Origin: Micrococcales bacterium 72-143
Lineage (GTDB): Bacteria > Actinomycetota > Actinomycetes > Actinomycetales > Microbacteriaceae
Direction of reading: 5' to 3'
Length of the DNA stretch: 64,000 nt
Assembly: GCA_001898835.1 (NCBI GenBank)
Contig: MKVM01000005.1
Span: forward strand, 806,001 to 870,000
Shown piece by piece: positions 54,495-62,872 of this stretch. Both the position numbers and the translations under genes were made by a program. Within the stretch, counting starts at the first letter, position 1; every line of letters starts with the position of its first letter. The notes below the pieces were generated by a model. It did no database searches. It was not told where the DNA came from and saw nothing but the letters and a program-made list of their open reading frames with translations.

Positions 54495-54863
54495 TCAGCC
54501 TGAGGCGTCGAGAATCGCACGCAGCAGGGCGCGACGCATGGGGTCGTCGTAGCTCGCGATCCGCTCACGGGCGAGACGGTAGACCTCGTCGTCGGCCCGC
54601 GCCCCGACCACCCAGACGATGACCACGGTGCCGTCCGGGAGCACCTGGTAGACGATTCGATAGGCGCGGTCGCCCACCACGAGCTTGCGGAAGCCGGTGA
54701 GGTCGGACTGCGCGTTCGCCTTCGATCCGAGCGGCGCCCCGCGCAGCTCGGGCGACTCCTCGAGCTTCTTCAGGCCCTTCAGCACGATCCGCCGCGCCGA
54801 GCCGTCGAGCGCGCGTACATCGTCCGCCGCCTCGGGGAGCAGACGGACCCGCGCAGCCGTCAC
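54495..54863 (-). CDS. RelE/ParE-type toxin
   Basis: 122 residues. RVRLLPEAADDVRALDGSARRIVLKGLKKLEE and GFRKLVVGDRAYRIVYQVLPDGTVVIVWVVGAR (each in part) follow the RelE fold: helical start, then a sheet bearing the basic RNA-contact residues (GFRKL, DRAYRIVY). A C-terminal extension of about 30 residues (VYRLARERIASYDD) resembles the Txe/RelE-like group. Such toxins cleave mRNA at the ribosome. Its GTG start overlaps the antitoxin stop (GTGA). Confidence 0.85.
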   Translation of the reverse strand: MTAARVRLLPEAADDVRALDGSARRIVLKGLKKLEESPELRGAPLGSKANAQSDLTGFRKLVVGDRAYRIVYQVLPDGTVVIVWVVGARADDEVYRLARERIASYDDPMRRALLRAILDASG

Positions 54864-55189
54864 GCGGCATCCGGACCGGCACCGGCGGGATCGGCGGGAT
54901 CGGCGTCGCGCAGCTCGACGCCGAGCTCAGCCGCGAGTTCGTCGAGCTCGACGAGCTCGCCCGCGCTCGTGTTCATGCGGATGAGAGCGATGCCGAGCAG
55001 CCGCAGGTCCTCCTCGCGCTCGTCCACGGCGTCGAGCCGGTCGACGAGCGACACCGGCGCAAGCACCCCCACGGGGGTGTTGTTACGCACCACGACGATC
55101 GTGCGTCCGGCCTCCACCTCATCCGTGATCTGCCCGAAGTTGCGCGCCACCTGGCTGGCGGCGCGGATGTCGCGAGTGTCGACCTTCAT
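54860..55189 (-). CDS. Phd/YefM-type antitoxin
   Basis: 109 residues. The N-terminal DNA-binding and dimerisation part reads ASQVARNFGQITDEVEAGRTIVVVRNNTPVGVLAPVS (in part), a Phd/YefM fold; the acidic C-terminus would wrap the toxin. It is the first gene of the pair, as normal. TAAGAT ends seven bases before the ATG (leaderless pattern). It starts 95 bp after the nusG stop, beyond a terminator, so it has its own promoter. Confidence 0.85.
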   Translation of the reverse strand: MKVDTRDIRAASQVARNFGQITDEVEAGRTIVVVRNNTPVGVLAPVSLVDRLDAVDEREEDLRLLGIALIRMNTSAGELVELDELAAELGVELRDADPADPAGAGPDAA

Positions 55190-55240
55190 GCGGGATATCT
55201 TACGCGTGATTTCGCGCGATCTGCGCGCTGGGACGCTAAA

Positions 55241-55270
55241 AGGGGCCGGATGCTCTCGCATCCGACCCCT
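55241..55270 (-). terminator. Rho-independent terminator of nusG
   Basis: On the minus strand the stem AGGGG-x2-GGATGC / loop of 4 / GCATCC-x2-CCCCT is followed by TTTTA, the only terminator here with a T-run. It begins 15 bp after the nusG stop and separates nusG from the toxin-antitoxin pair. Confidence 0.85.
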
Positions 55271-55284
55271 GTCGCGAACGAACG

Positions 55285-56235
55285 CTAGAGCTTCGTGACC
55301 TGGTCGAACGACAGCTCGACCGGGGTCTCGCGCTCGAAGAGCGAGACGAGCACGGTGAGCTTGCCCGACTCGGGCTTGATCTCGGAGATCGTGCCGGGGA
55401 GCCCGGCGAACGAGCCCTCCTTGATCGTGATGGTCTCGCCGACCTCGAAGTCGATCTCGGCCGGGATGACGCGCGGCGCGGCCTTGCCGCCCTTCGTCGC
55501 GGCGCCGCCCTTGACCGGTGCCTCCACGACCTGCACGAGGCTCTTCAGCATGTTGAAGGCCTCCTCGAAGCGCAGCGGCGTCGGGTTGTGCGAGTTGCCG
55601 ACGAAGCCCGTGACGCCCGGCGTGTGGCGCACGACCGACCACGAGTCCTCGTTGAGGTCCATGCGCACGAGCACGTAGCCGGGGATGCGCACGCGGTTGA
55701 CGAGCTTGCGCTGACCGTTCTTGATCTCGACGACGTCCTCCATGGGCACCTGCACCTCGAAGACGTAGTCCTCCATCGCCATCGACTGGCGGCGGGACTC
55801 GATGTTCTGCTTCACGCGCTTCTCGAAGCCGGCGTACGAGTGGATGACGTACCACTTGCCGGGCTTGGCGCGCAGCTCGGCGCGGAACTCCTCGTAGGGG
55901 TCGACCTCGGGCTCGTCGCCCTCACCGTCGACGACCTCCTCGTCGGCGGTCGCCTCGGCGGCGGCCTCCGCCTCCTCAGCTGAGTCGATGTCGAGCGCGT
56001 CGTCGACGATCGCGTCGGCCTCGGGGTCGGATGCGGCCTCGAGCGCGTCGAGCGCGCTCTCGAGCCCCGCCTCGACGTCGCCCTCCTCGTCGTCGACGAT
56101 GTGGATGGCGCGGTGCTCAGCCGACTCGCTGGCCGCCTCCTCGGATGCGAGGACGTTGCCCTCCTGGGCCTCGTCCTCCTCGGAGGACTGCTCGGCTGCG
56201 GTCGCGAGGTCGATGTCGCGCTCTTCTGAAGTCAC
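55285..56235 (-). CDS. nusG: Transcription termination/antitermination protein NusG
   Basis: 316 residues. The NGN domain starts near residue 125 ([23 protein letters not shown], in part) and the KOW domain is [25 protein letters not shown]. About 120 N-terminal residues are extremely acidic and Ala-rich ([20 protein letters not shown]). Acidic N-terminal extensions are common in actinobacterial NusG. It follows secE by 43 bp. The ribosome site AAGGAAAG lies upstream of the ATG. Confidence 0.97.
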   Translation of the reverse strand: MTSEERDIDLATAAEQSSEEDEAQEGNVLASEEAASESAEHRAIHIVDDEEGDVEAGLESALDALEAASDPEADAIVDDALDIDSAEEAEAAAEATADEEVVDGEGDEPEVDPYEEFRAELRAKPGKWYVIHSYAGFEKRVKQNIESRRQSMAMEDYVFEVQVPMEDVVEIKNGQRKLVNRVRIPGYVLVRMDLNEDSWSVVRHTPGVTGFVGNSHNPTPLRFEEAFNMLKSLVQVVEAPVKGGAATKGGKAAPRVIPAEIDFEVGETITIKEGSFAGLPGTISEIKPESGKLTVLVSLFERETPVELSFDQVTKL

Positions 56236-56278
56236 GGTGCGTTCTTTCCTTGTGGGGGACGAGCTGCCGGCGGGCGGG

Positions 56279-56566
56279 TCAGCCGCCGAAGGATGCGTCG
56301 CCGAACGCCCAGGTCACGAGCCAGCTGAACAGCTGGTCGAGGCCCCACACGAGGCCCATCATGATCAGCACGAACACGAGCACGACGCCCGTGAAGCTGA
56401 ACAGCTCGCGGCGGGTCGGGGTGACGACCTTGCGGAGTTCGGCGATGACCTGCCGGATGAAGAGGGCGATCCGCGCGAACGGGTTCTTCCGCTCGGCGCG
56501 CTCGCGCTTGGCGTTCGCGACGACATCCTCGCTGGGCTCGTCGATCACCTTGCGTGCCACTCTCAC
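56279..56566 (-). CDS. secE: Preprotein translocase subunit SecE
   Basis: About 95 residues with one C-terminal membrane helix ([23 protein letters not shown]) after the amphipathic segment [19 protein letters not shown], the standard SecE layout. GTG at 56566 is chosen ([11 protein letters not shown]); GTG at 56560 or 56590 are alternatives. It stabilises SecY. The order tRNA-Trp, secE, nusG is the usual actinobacterial one. Confidence 0.95.
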   Translation of the reverse strand: MRVARKVIDEPSEDVVANAKRERAERKNPFARIALFIRQVIAELRKVVTPTRRELFSFTGVVLVFVLIMMGLVWGLDQLFSWLVTWAFGDASFGG

Positions 56567-56612
56567 TACCCTTTCGGCCGGCGATCCCACGCGCTCGCGC
56601 GCGAGGGATTCG

Positions 56613-56685
56613 CAGGGCGGACAGGACTCGAACCTGCAACCTGCGGTTTTGGAGACCGCTGCTCTACCAATTGAGCCACCGCCCT
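56613..56685 (-). tRNA. tRNA-Trp (CCA)
   Basis: A 73-nt cloverleaf on the minus strand: acceptor AGGGCGG/CCGCCCT, D-arm GGCTCAATTGGTAGAGC, anticodon arm GCGGT-CTCCAAA-ACCGC with anticodon CCA, and T-arm GGTTCGAGTCC. The 3' CCA is not encoded. It lies 47 bp upstream of secE. Confidence 0.97.
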
Positions 56686-56817
56686 ATGCCACCCCTTCCC
56701 GCCTCCGTCGCATCCGCTTCCGGGCATGACGAAGTATGGGGTTCGAGGCAACCTGCACAAGCATACGGCATCCGCCGGGGCTCGCTCGCGCCGGGTGTCG
56801 CGTGCCGGGCCTTCCCC

Positions 56818-56880
56818 CGCTGAGTGGTCGGTTTCTGGCTCCATCTCGCGGTTTTGGGCCCAGAAAGCGACCACTCAGCG
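56818..56880. repeat. Dispersed hairpin repeat, copy 2
   Basis: Arms CGCTGAGTGGTCG...TTTCTGG and their complement (one internal mismatch), loop rich in T and G (CGGTTTTGGG). It lies 23 bp beyond the lysG stop and downstream of nothing on the other side except the tRNA promoter region. It is 63 bp of the otherwise featureless 218-bp gap between tRNA-Trp and lysG. Confidence 0.85.
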
Positions 56881-56903
56881 AGTGCGGGCCCGGCGGCGGC
56901 TCG

Positions 56904-57800
56904 TCAGCGGGCGGGGAGGGATGCGCGGGCCGCCCCGATGACGGCGGCCGCGAGCGCGTCGAGCGCGGGCGAGCGCAGGTTCCACTGCTGCCAGAAGAGC
57001 GGGACCGTGAGGCCGGGTCCGGCGGGGGCGAGCCGCACGAACGCGCCCGGAGCGGCATCCGCGAGCTGCGACTCGAGCAGCATGCCCCAGCCGAGCCCCA
57101 GCTCGATCGCCTGCAGGAAGTCGCTCGACCCCGACACGTAATGCCTCGGGGGGTCGAGCCGGCGTCGCGAGGCGCGCCGCAGGAAGCGCGTCTGCAGCTC
57201 GTCGTCGTGGTCGAAGTCGACCACCGGCGCGACCGCGAGGGACGCCGCATCCGCCCCGTGCGGGAACCACCGCCCGGCGAAGGCACGGCTCGCCGCCGGG
57301 TGGTAGCGCAGCACCCCGAGCGGGGTCGCGCTGCAGCCGGGCACCGGCTCGGCCTGCGAGGTGACCGCGGCCATGACGCGTCCGGAGGCGAGGAGGGCTG
57401 CGGTGCGGTCCTGGTCCTCGCGATGGATGTCGACGACGATGCGCCGCGCGGTGCACACCTCCGCGATCGCCGGCAGGAACCAGCTCGTGAGCGAGTCGGC
57501 GTTGACCGCGAGCGGCACGGAGGTGAACCCCTCCCCCGCGTCGTCGAGGCGCAGCGCCGCCGCGGCATCCGTCTCGAGCAGCGCGATCTCGCGGGCCAGG
57601 CGCAGGAGCACCTCGCCCGACTCGGTGGCGCGCACGGGCTTGGTGCGCTCGACGAGCACCCGGCCGAGCTGCTGCTCGAGCGCCTTGATGCGCTGGCTCA
57701 CCGCGGAGGGCGTGACGCTCAGGATGCGGGCGGCCGCGTCGAAGGTGCCCGCGTCGACGACGGCGCGGAGGGTGGCGAGCAGTTCGCGGTCCAGATTCAT
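56904..57800 (-). CDS. lysG: LysR-family regulator of the ArgP/LysG type
   Basis: 298 residues. The helix-turn-helix (LRAVVDAGTFDAAARILSVTPSAVSQRIKALEQQLG, in part) and effector domain match LysG/ArgP, and it is divergent from a lysE gene, the classical arrangement in Corynebacterium. It would activate lysE when intracellular lysine or arginine is high. ATG at 57800 is chosen, since the longer frame overlaps lysE. Confidence 0.92.
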   Translation of the reverse strand: MNLDRELLATLRAVVDAGTFDAAARILSVTPSAVSQRIKALEQQLGRVLVERTKPVRATESGEVLLRLAREIALLETDAAAALRLDDAGEGFTSVPLAVNADSLTSWFLPAIAEVCTARRIVVDIHREDQDRTAALLASGRVMAAVTSQAEPVPGCSATPLGVLRYHPAASRAFAGRWFPHGADAASLAVAPVVDFDHDDELQTRFLRRASRRRLDPPRHYVSGSSDFLQAIELGLGWGMLLESQLADAAPGAFVRLAPAGPGLTVPLFWQQWNLRSPALDALAAAVIGAARASLPAR

Positions 57801-57872
57801 CTGAAGTGATGCTAATGGTTCTGCAGAATCCTGAACTGGATTGATGGCTCGTCGGCGCCTACCGTCGACCGC

Positions 57873-58526
57873 GTGACGACATCCGCCGCCCTCGCCGCCG
57901 CCCTCGCCGGCTTCGCGCTCGGCCTCTCGCTCATCGTGGCGATCGGCGCGCAGAACGCCTTCGTGCTGCGCCAGGGCATCCGCCGCGAGCACGTGCTCGC
58001 CATCGTCGCGATCTGCGCGCTCAGCGACATCGTGCTCATGGTGCTCAGCATCGCGGGCACCGGCATCGTGCTCGACGCGCTGCCCTGGCTCATGACCGTC
58101 GTGCGGATCGTGGGTGCCGTGTTCCTCGCCGCCTACGCTGTGCTCGCGGGGCTGCGCGCCCTGCGACCGAAGGGCGAGGTGCTCTCGGCCGACGCGTCAC
58201 CGGATGCGGGCTCGCGCCGCCGCGCGCTCGCCGCCGCGGTGCTCACCTGCCTCGCGGTCACCTGGCTCAACCCGCACGTCTACCTCGACATGGCGATCGT
58301 CGGCACCCTCGCGAACGGGCACGGCGACGCGCGCTGGCTGTTCGGGGCGGGGATGGCGACCGCATCCGTGCTGTGGTTCACGACCCTCGGCTTCGGTGCC
58401 CGGATGCTGGCGCCGCTCTTCGCGCGGCCGCTCGCCTGGCGCATCCTCGACGGCGCGATCGCGGTCGTCATGCTGACCCTCGCCGTGCTCGTCGCCCTGC
58501 CGCTGCTTCTCCCCGCGCCGCGATGA
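57873..58526 (+). CDS. lysE: Lysine/arginine exporter LysE/ArgO
   Basis: 217 residues, six helices. SLIVAIGAQNAFVLRQGIRREHV and VTWLNPHVYLDMAIVG are diagnostic of LysE/ArgO. The 72-bp divergent gap with lysG includes AATCCTGAACTGGATT-like symmetry suited to a LysR regulator. TACCGT ends seven bases before the GTG, so the transcript may be leaderless. It protects the cell from excess basic amino acids during peptide use. Confidence 0.93.
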   Translation: MTTSAALAAALAGFALGLSLIVAIGAQNAFVLRQGIRREHVLAIVAICALSDIVLMVLSIAGTGIVLDALPWLMTVVRIVGAVFLAAYAVLAGLRALRPKGEVLSADASPDAGSRRRALAAAVLTCLAVTWLNPHVYLDMAIVGTLANGHGDARWLFGAGMATASVLWFTTLGFGARMLAPLFARPLAWRILDGAIAVVMLTLAVLVALPLLLPAPR

Positions 58527-58549
58527 TCTGCGCCGCGCGCCGGATCGGA

Positions 58550-58757
58550 GCACGAGCGCGGTCGCACCCCGATCCGAGTGCGCATACCGCACACCCATCA
58601 GTCCGCAGCACGCGCCAGCACCACGAACCGAACGCAACCCAACCCGCCCGCGCACCACAGCGGGCGGCGCGACCGCGCTCGTGCCGCCCGCGGAGCGACG
58701 CGCCGCGGATTACCGCGGCGCCGAATAGGCGGGACGCGCCGCGGACTACCGCGGCGC
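58550..58757. repeat. Structured intergenic region: long-range inverted repeat and two tandem hairpins
   Basis: A 16-bp inverted repeat (GCACGAGCGCGGTCGC at 58550 and its complement at 58669) encloses about 100 bp, including a CCGCCCGC/GCGGGCGG hairpin. Next to it, two hairpins CGCCGCGG-ATTA/ACTA-CCGCGGCG repeat at exactly 36-bp offset (58701 and 58737). It separates convergent lysE and the response-regulator gene and should stop transcription from both sides. Confidence 0.8.
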
Positions 58758-58762
58758 CGAAA

Positions 58763-59416
58763 TCACAGCAGGCGGCGCTCGAGCGCCCAGGCCGTGAGCT
58801 CGTGGCGGGAGGAGAGCTGCAGCTTGCGCAGCACGGAGGAGACGTGCGTCTCCACCGTCTTGATGGAGATGAACAGGTGGGATGCCACCTCCTTGTAGGC
58901 GTAGCCGCGCGCGATGAGCCGCATGACCTCCTGCTCGCGGGCCGACAGCCGGTCGAGCTCGTCATCGGTCGCCGCGACCGCCGGCGCCCCGGCCGCGGTG
59001 CCGAACGCGTCGAGCACGAATCCCGCGAGGCGCGGCGAGAACACGGCATCCCCCGCGGCGACCGTCGCGACCGCGGCGGCCACCTCAGCCCCACTCGACG
59101 CCTTCGTGATGTAGCCCCGGGCGCCCGCGCGGATGACGCCCACGACGTCCTCCGCGGAGTCCGACACCGAGAGCGCGAGGAAGCGCACCTCGGCGAGCAG
59201 CGCCGCCGAGCGCCGCACCACCTCGGCACCACCACCTCCCCCACCGCCCGGCAGGTGCACGTCGAGCAGCACCACCTCGGGGCGCAGCTCGTCGATGGCG
59301 CGCACCGCCGCATCCACATCGCCCGCCTCGCCGACCACCTCGACGGCGTCGCCGAGGTCGGTACGCAGACCCGTGCGGAAGATGGAGTGGTCGTCGACGA
59401 TGATGACGCGCGTCAT
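58763..59416 (-). CDS. NarL/LuxR-family response regulator
   Basis: 217 residues: a receiver domain with Asp in VVLLDVHLPGGGG and a LuxR-type helix-turn-helix (LSAREQEVMRLIARGYAYKEVASHLFISIKTVETHVSSVLRKL, in part). A run of seven glycines follows the phosphorylation site. It overlaps the kinase stop by four bases and resembles LiaR/DesR-like partners of PspC kinases, which respond to envelope stress. Confidence 0.93.
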   Translation of the reverse strand: MTRVIIVDDHSIFRTGLRTDLGDAVEVVGEAGDVDAAVRAIDELRPEVVLLDVHLPGGGGGGGAEVVRRSAALLAEVRFLALSVSDSAEDVVGVIRAGARGYITKASSGAEVAAAVATVAAGDAVFSPRLAGFVLDAFGTAAGAPAVAATDDELDRLSAREQEVMRLIARGYAYKEVASHLFISIKTVETHVSSVLRKLQLSSRHELTAWALERRLL

Positions 59417-60723
59417 GGCGCTCCCCCGCTCCCCGCCGCGACGCCCGCGGCACCGGCGACCCCGGATGCGGCAGCGCGGCCCCGCGGGAGCCGCAGCTGC
59501 ACCTCGGTGCCGTCCGCGCCGCTCACGACGACGCCCGTGCCGCCGGCGCGCGTCATCCGTCCCACGATCGACTCGCGGATGCCGAGGCGCCCGTCGGGCA
59601 CCGCGTCCGGGTCGAAGCCCGAACCGCGGTCGCGCACGAACACCTCCACCGCATCCGGGGTCGCCTCGGCGTACACCGTGACGTCGCCCCCCGCGTGCCG
59701 GGCCGCGTTCACGAGGGCCTCGCGGGCGGCCGCCGCGAGCGCGTGCGACTCGACGGCGCCGACCTCGCCGACCGTCACGACCTCGATGCGCACGGCGTGC
59801 ACGAGCTCGAGCTCCCGCGCGATCGTCTTCAGCTCGGTCGCCAGGTCGCCCGCGAACGGGTCGGTGCCGGCGAACAGCCAGTCGCGCAGCTCCCGCTCCT
59901 GGGCGCGCGCGATGCGGGCGATCTCGGACCCCGCACCCGCACGGTTCTGGATGATCGCGAGGGTCTGCAGCACCGAGTCGTGCAGGTGCGCCGCGATCTC
60001 GGAGCGCTGCTCCTCCCGCGCGAGCGCCGCGCGCTCCGCGGCGCGAGCGCTCCAGCGCGCGAGCAGCACCGGCACGACGAAGGCGGCGACGCCGAGCAGC
60101 ACGAGGGCGACACCCACGATCGCGACGAGCGTTCGGGAGTCGACGAAGGCCGTCGGCAGCAGGAACAGGCCGAACAGGATGAGGAACCCCGCCGCGAGAG
60201 CCCGCACGAGCGGCGCGCTCGCCGCCCGCTGCGGGTCCCGCGCGTCGACCGCGAGCGTCCACACGATCGCGAGCACCGTCAGGAGCGTGCTCTCCACGAT
60301 CCCGACCGGCAGCAGGCGGTGCGTCGGCGACCAGGTGAACGGCACGACGAGGGCGACGGCGATGCCCAGCCCCAGCAGCACCGCCGCGACCGGGACGCGG
60401 CGGCTGCGCACGGCATCCGGCGCGTCCCGCTCCCGCGGCACGAACGCCCACAGCCACAGGTAGAGCAGCGGCGGGGCGAGGCCGGCGATCGCGGCGACCG
60501 GCGCGCCCTGGATCCAGAGGGCGTAGAGCGCCCACAGACCGCCGAGCAGCGACAGAGCCGCGAACCCGACGCGCGCGAGCGCGACCGGCATCCCCAGGTG
60601 GCGACCGAGCGCCGCGCTCACGCCGGCGAGCACCACCTCGCGCGGGCGGATCAGCGCGGGCCGCACGCGCGACGGGCGCACGCGCACGCCCTCGGCGGGC
60701 GGCTCGGCGGCGACCTGGGTCAT
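59413..60723 (-). CDS. PspC-domain sensor histidine kinase (HisKA_3 type)
   Basis: 436 residues. An N-terminal PspC domain (about 28-85; REVVLAGVSAALGRHLGMPVALARVGFA), several membrane helices to about 225, a HisKA_3 dimerisation helix with phospho-acceptor His in EIAAHLHDSVLQTLAIIQ, and a HATPase domain (AREALVNAARHAGG, DRGSGFDPDAVPDGRLGI). It probably senses membrane stress and phosphorylates the next gene product. It is divergent from a second PspC protein. Confidence 0.92.
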   Translation of the reverse strand: MTQVAAEPPAEGVRVRPSRVRPALIRPREVVLAGVSAALGRHLGMPVALARVGFAALSLLGGLWALYALWIQGAPVAAIAGLAPPLLYLWLWAFVPRERDAPDAVRSRRVPVAAVLLGLGIAVALVVPFTWSPTHRLLPVGIVESTLLTVLAIVWTLAVDARDPQRAASAPLVRALAAGFLILFGLFLLPTAFVDSRTLVAIVGVALVLLGVAAFVVPVLLARWSARAAERAALAREEQRSEIAAHLHDSVLQTLAIIQNRAGAGSEIARIARAQERELRDWLFAGTDPFAGDLATELKTIARELELVHAVRIEVVTVGEVGAVESHALAAAAREALVNAARHAGGDVTVYAEATPDAVEVFVRDRGSGFDPDAVPDGRLGIRESIVGRMTRAGGTGVVVSGADGTEVQLRLPRGRAAASGVAGAAGVAAGSGGAP

Positions 60724-60762
60724 GCGACGATCCAAGCACGCCGCGCGGCCCCCGCATCCGGG

Positions 60763-60790
60763 GATCAGGGGACGATCAGGGGATCACCCC
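60763..60790. promoter_or_regulatory. Phased direct repeats in the PspC divergent promoter
   Basis: GATCAGGGGA occurs at 60763 and 60774, exactly 11 bp apart, followed by the dyad GGGG-ATCA-CCCC (60779-60790). It lies between the kinase start and the divergent PspC gene start, where a NarL-type regulator is expected to bind in tandem. Confidence 0.6.
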
Positions 60791-60827
60791 ATAGAGCGCC
60801 CCGCGAGCATGCCGCGACGATCGATTC

Positions 60828-62534
60828 ATGGCACGACGCACCACAGCATCCGCACCGCCGTCCGATGACGAGGCACCCGAGCCGGAGGCCGCCCCCACGG
60901 CGACCGCCACCGATGACCAGCCGGCCGAGGCGCCCGGCGGCCCCGGGGAGAGCGGCTTCTTCACCTGGCTGCGCAGCCTCGGCGTGCAGCGGCAGAGCGG
61001 ATGGCTCGGCGGGGTGTGCGGCGGGATCGCGGCGCGCATCGGCGTCGACCCGCTGCTCGTGCGGGGCATCGCGGTTGTGCTGGCGGTCGTGGGCGCGCCG
61101 GTCGCGCTCGTCTACGCGATCGCCTGGTTCCTGCTGCCCGACGAGGCCGGCACGATCCACGCGCGGGAGCTCGGGCACGGGCGCGTGACACGCGCCTTCC
61201 CGGGCATCGTCGCGGTGTTCCTGCTGTCGTTCCTGCCGCTCACCCAGGGGTTCTGGTACGCCGGAGCGCTGTACTGGGGCGACCTCGGCTGGGGCGGGTC
61301 GCTCGGGCGGATCGTGTGGACGCTCGTGCTGGTCGTCGCGATCGTCGTGCTCGTGGTGTGGCTCGCCCGCCGCGCGTCGCGCGAGGTGCAGACGGTCCCG
61401 GCGACCACCGACGACAGGCCCGAGACGGTGCCGATGCTCCCCGCGGAGGCGGCGGTCGCGGATGCCGGGCTCGCCGCCGGCGCGGCCGGCGACGTCGGCG
61501 GCACTGCGGCTGCGGCATCCGCGGCGGGCGGCGCACCGATCGTCGACCCCGGCGAGCCGCCCGCTCCGCCGGCCGACGCATCCGCCGAGGAGCTCGCGGA
61601 GTGGAAGGCCAGCCAGGACGCCTGGCAGCGGCAGCGCGCCGCGTGGGCGGCCGAGCAGCGCCGCAGCGAGCGCGAGCGCAGGCAGGCGGAGGCGAACGCG
61701 CGCGCCCAGGAGGCGCTCGCCGCGTCGCGGGAGCGGGCGCGCATCCGGCGGCTCACGAGACCCAGGGCGAATGCGGGGATCGTGTTCCTCGTGCTCGGCG
61801 TCGCCCTCGTCGCGGGGGCGATCTCCGCGTTCGCGGCCGCGCAGTCTGCTCCGACGCGGGGGGCCGAGTGGATGATCGGCGCGGCCGTGCTGGCGCTGGT
61901 GCTCGGCGTCGGCACCGTCGCGGTCGCCCTCGGGCGGCGGCGCAGCGGCGCGCTCGCGTTGTTCTCGATCCTGTCGGTGCTCCTGCTGATCGTGGCCATC
62001 GCGCTGCCGAGCGACCGGCTGACGCTGCCGCCCGGAGCGAACTGGAACGTCAGCGGGTCCGACGACGGGCGATACGCGCAGCTCGCCGGGACGACCTCGA
62101 TCTACATCCCCGATCGCGACGGCGACGCCGCCGTGATCGACATCTGGCAGCTGTCGGGCACCGTCTTCGCCGAGGTGCAGGACGGCGCCACGGTACGGGT
62201 GGAGGTCACGAGTGCGAAGAGCGGGATGCGGGTCGGGGTGGATCAGGGGCGCCAGGACGAAGCGGACGCACGCTCGGCGAGCTATCTCGCCGGCCCGACC
62301 CCGCGCACCTTCACCATCGGGCAGGGCGAGCCGGACGTCATCCTGCGGGTGTGGCTCGGGCCCTACGCGTGGCTCTCGTTCGTGAGCTGGGGAGTGGACG
62401 AGTACTCGACGCTCGACCCGGTGCCCGACCGGTGGACCCAGTGGGACGGCAGCGGCTCCGGTGTCGACCTGCTGCAGCCCACGCCCATCCCCACCGAGAC
62501 GGCGACCACAGACCCGACAGACGGAGGCAACTGA
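60828..62534 (+). CDS. PspC-domain membrane protein with charged helical insert
   Basis: 568 residues: an acidic, low-complexity N-terminus, a PspC domain (about 55-110; RQSGWLGGVCGGIAARIGVDPLLVRG), helices, an Ala/Pro linker, a charged helix (about 255-305; WKASQDAWQRQRAAWAAEQRRSERERRQ), further membrane helices and a C-terminal beta-rich domain (about 405-560). This layout matches actinobacterial PspC proteins linked to LiaRS-like systems. The 11-bp phased repeats upstream suggest regulation by the divergent two-component pair. Confidence 0.88.
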   Translation: MARRTTASAPPSDDEAPEPEAAPTATATDDQPAEAPGGPGESGFFTWLRSLGVQRQSGWLGGVCGGIAARIGVDPLLVRGIAVVLAVVGAPVALVYAIAWFLLPDEAGTIHARELGHGRVTRAFPGIVAVFLLSFLPLTQGFWYAGALYWGDLGWGGSLGRIVWTLVLVVAIVVLVVWLARRASREVQTVPATTDDRPETVPMLPAEAAVADAGLAAGAAGDVGGTAAAASAAGGAPIVDPGEPPAPPADASAEELAEWKASQDAWQRQRAAWAAEQRRSERERRQAEANARAQEALAASRERARIRRLTRPRANAGIVFLVLGVALVAGAISAFAAAQSAPTRGAEWMIGAAVLALVLGVGTVAVALGRRRSGALALFSILSVLLLIVAIALPSDRLTLPPGANWNVSGSDDGRYAQLAGTTSIYIPDRDGDAAVIDIWQLSGTVFAEVQDGATVRVEVTSAKSGMRVGVDQGRQDEADARSASYLAGPTPRTFTIGQGEPDVILRVWLGPYAWLSFVSWGVDEYSTLDPVPDRWTQWDGSGSGVDLLQPTPIPTETATTDPTDGGN

Positions 62535-62872
62535 TGACCGAGACGAACGACTCGACCGCTCCGACCGATGCCGCCGCCGGGCCGGGGCTCGCGCCGGCAT
62601 CCGCATCCGCGGTCGAGGAGCCGCGCCTCCCGCGGCCCCGCATCCGCACGGGCGCCGTGCTGTGGGGCCTCGTGCTCGTGGCGCTCGCGGGGTTCGTGCT
62701 GTGGACGGTCGCGACGCCCGCCCGCCGGGCGGACGCGCTCGACACGCTCCTCACCCTCCCGCCCCTCGGCTGGGCGGTGGGGATCGTGGTCGCCGTCGGC
62801 GCCACCATCACCCTCATCGCGCTCGCCGCCGTCATCCGCCGCCTCCAGGCCCGGGCCACCCACCGCGAGTAG
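62534..62872 (+). CDS. Small two-helix membrane protein
   Basis: 112 residues with two predicted membrane helices (AVLWGLVLVALAGFVLWTV and WAVGIVVAVGATITLIALAA) and Ser/Ala-rich N-terminus. The ATG overlaps the PspC-protein stop by one base (TGATG), with GGAGG six bases upstream, so it is the second gene of the PspC operon. Function unknown. Its TAG stop lies within a hairpin repeat, leaving ...THRE as the C-terminus. Confidence 0.85.
   Translation: MTETNDSTAPTDAAAGPGLAPASASAVEEPRLPRPRIRTGAVLWGLVLVALAGFVLWTVATPARRADALDTLLTLPPLGWAVGIVVAVGATITLIALAAVIRRLQARATHRE

Noticed and set aside
56686-56817. Additional tRNA or small RNA between tRNA-Trp and the hairpin repeat
   Set aside because: No cloverleaf or strong terminator is visible besides the listed repeat.
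60765-62606. A 613-codon open frame opposite the PspC membrane protein
   Set aside because: Low-complexity shadow. The plus strand has a PspC signature, helices and a coupled downstream gene.
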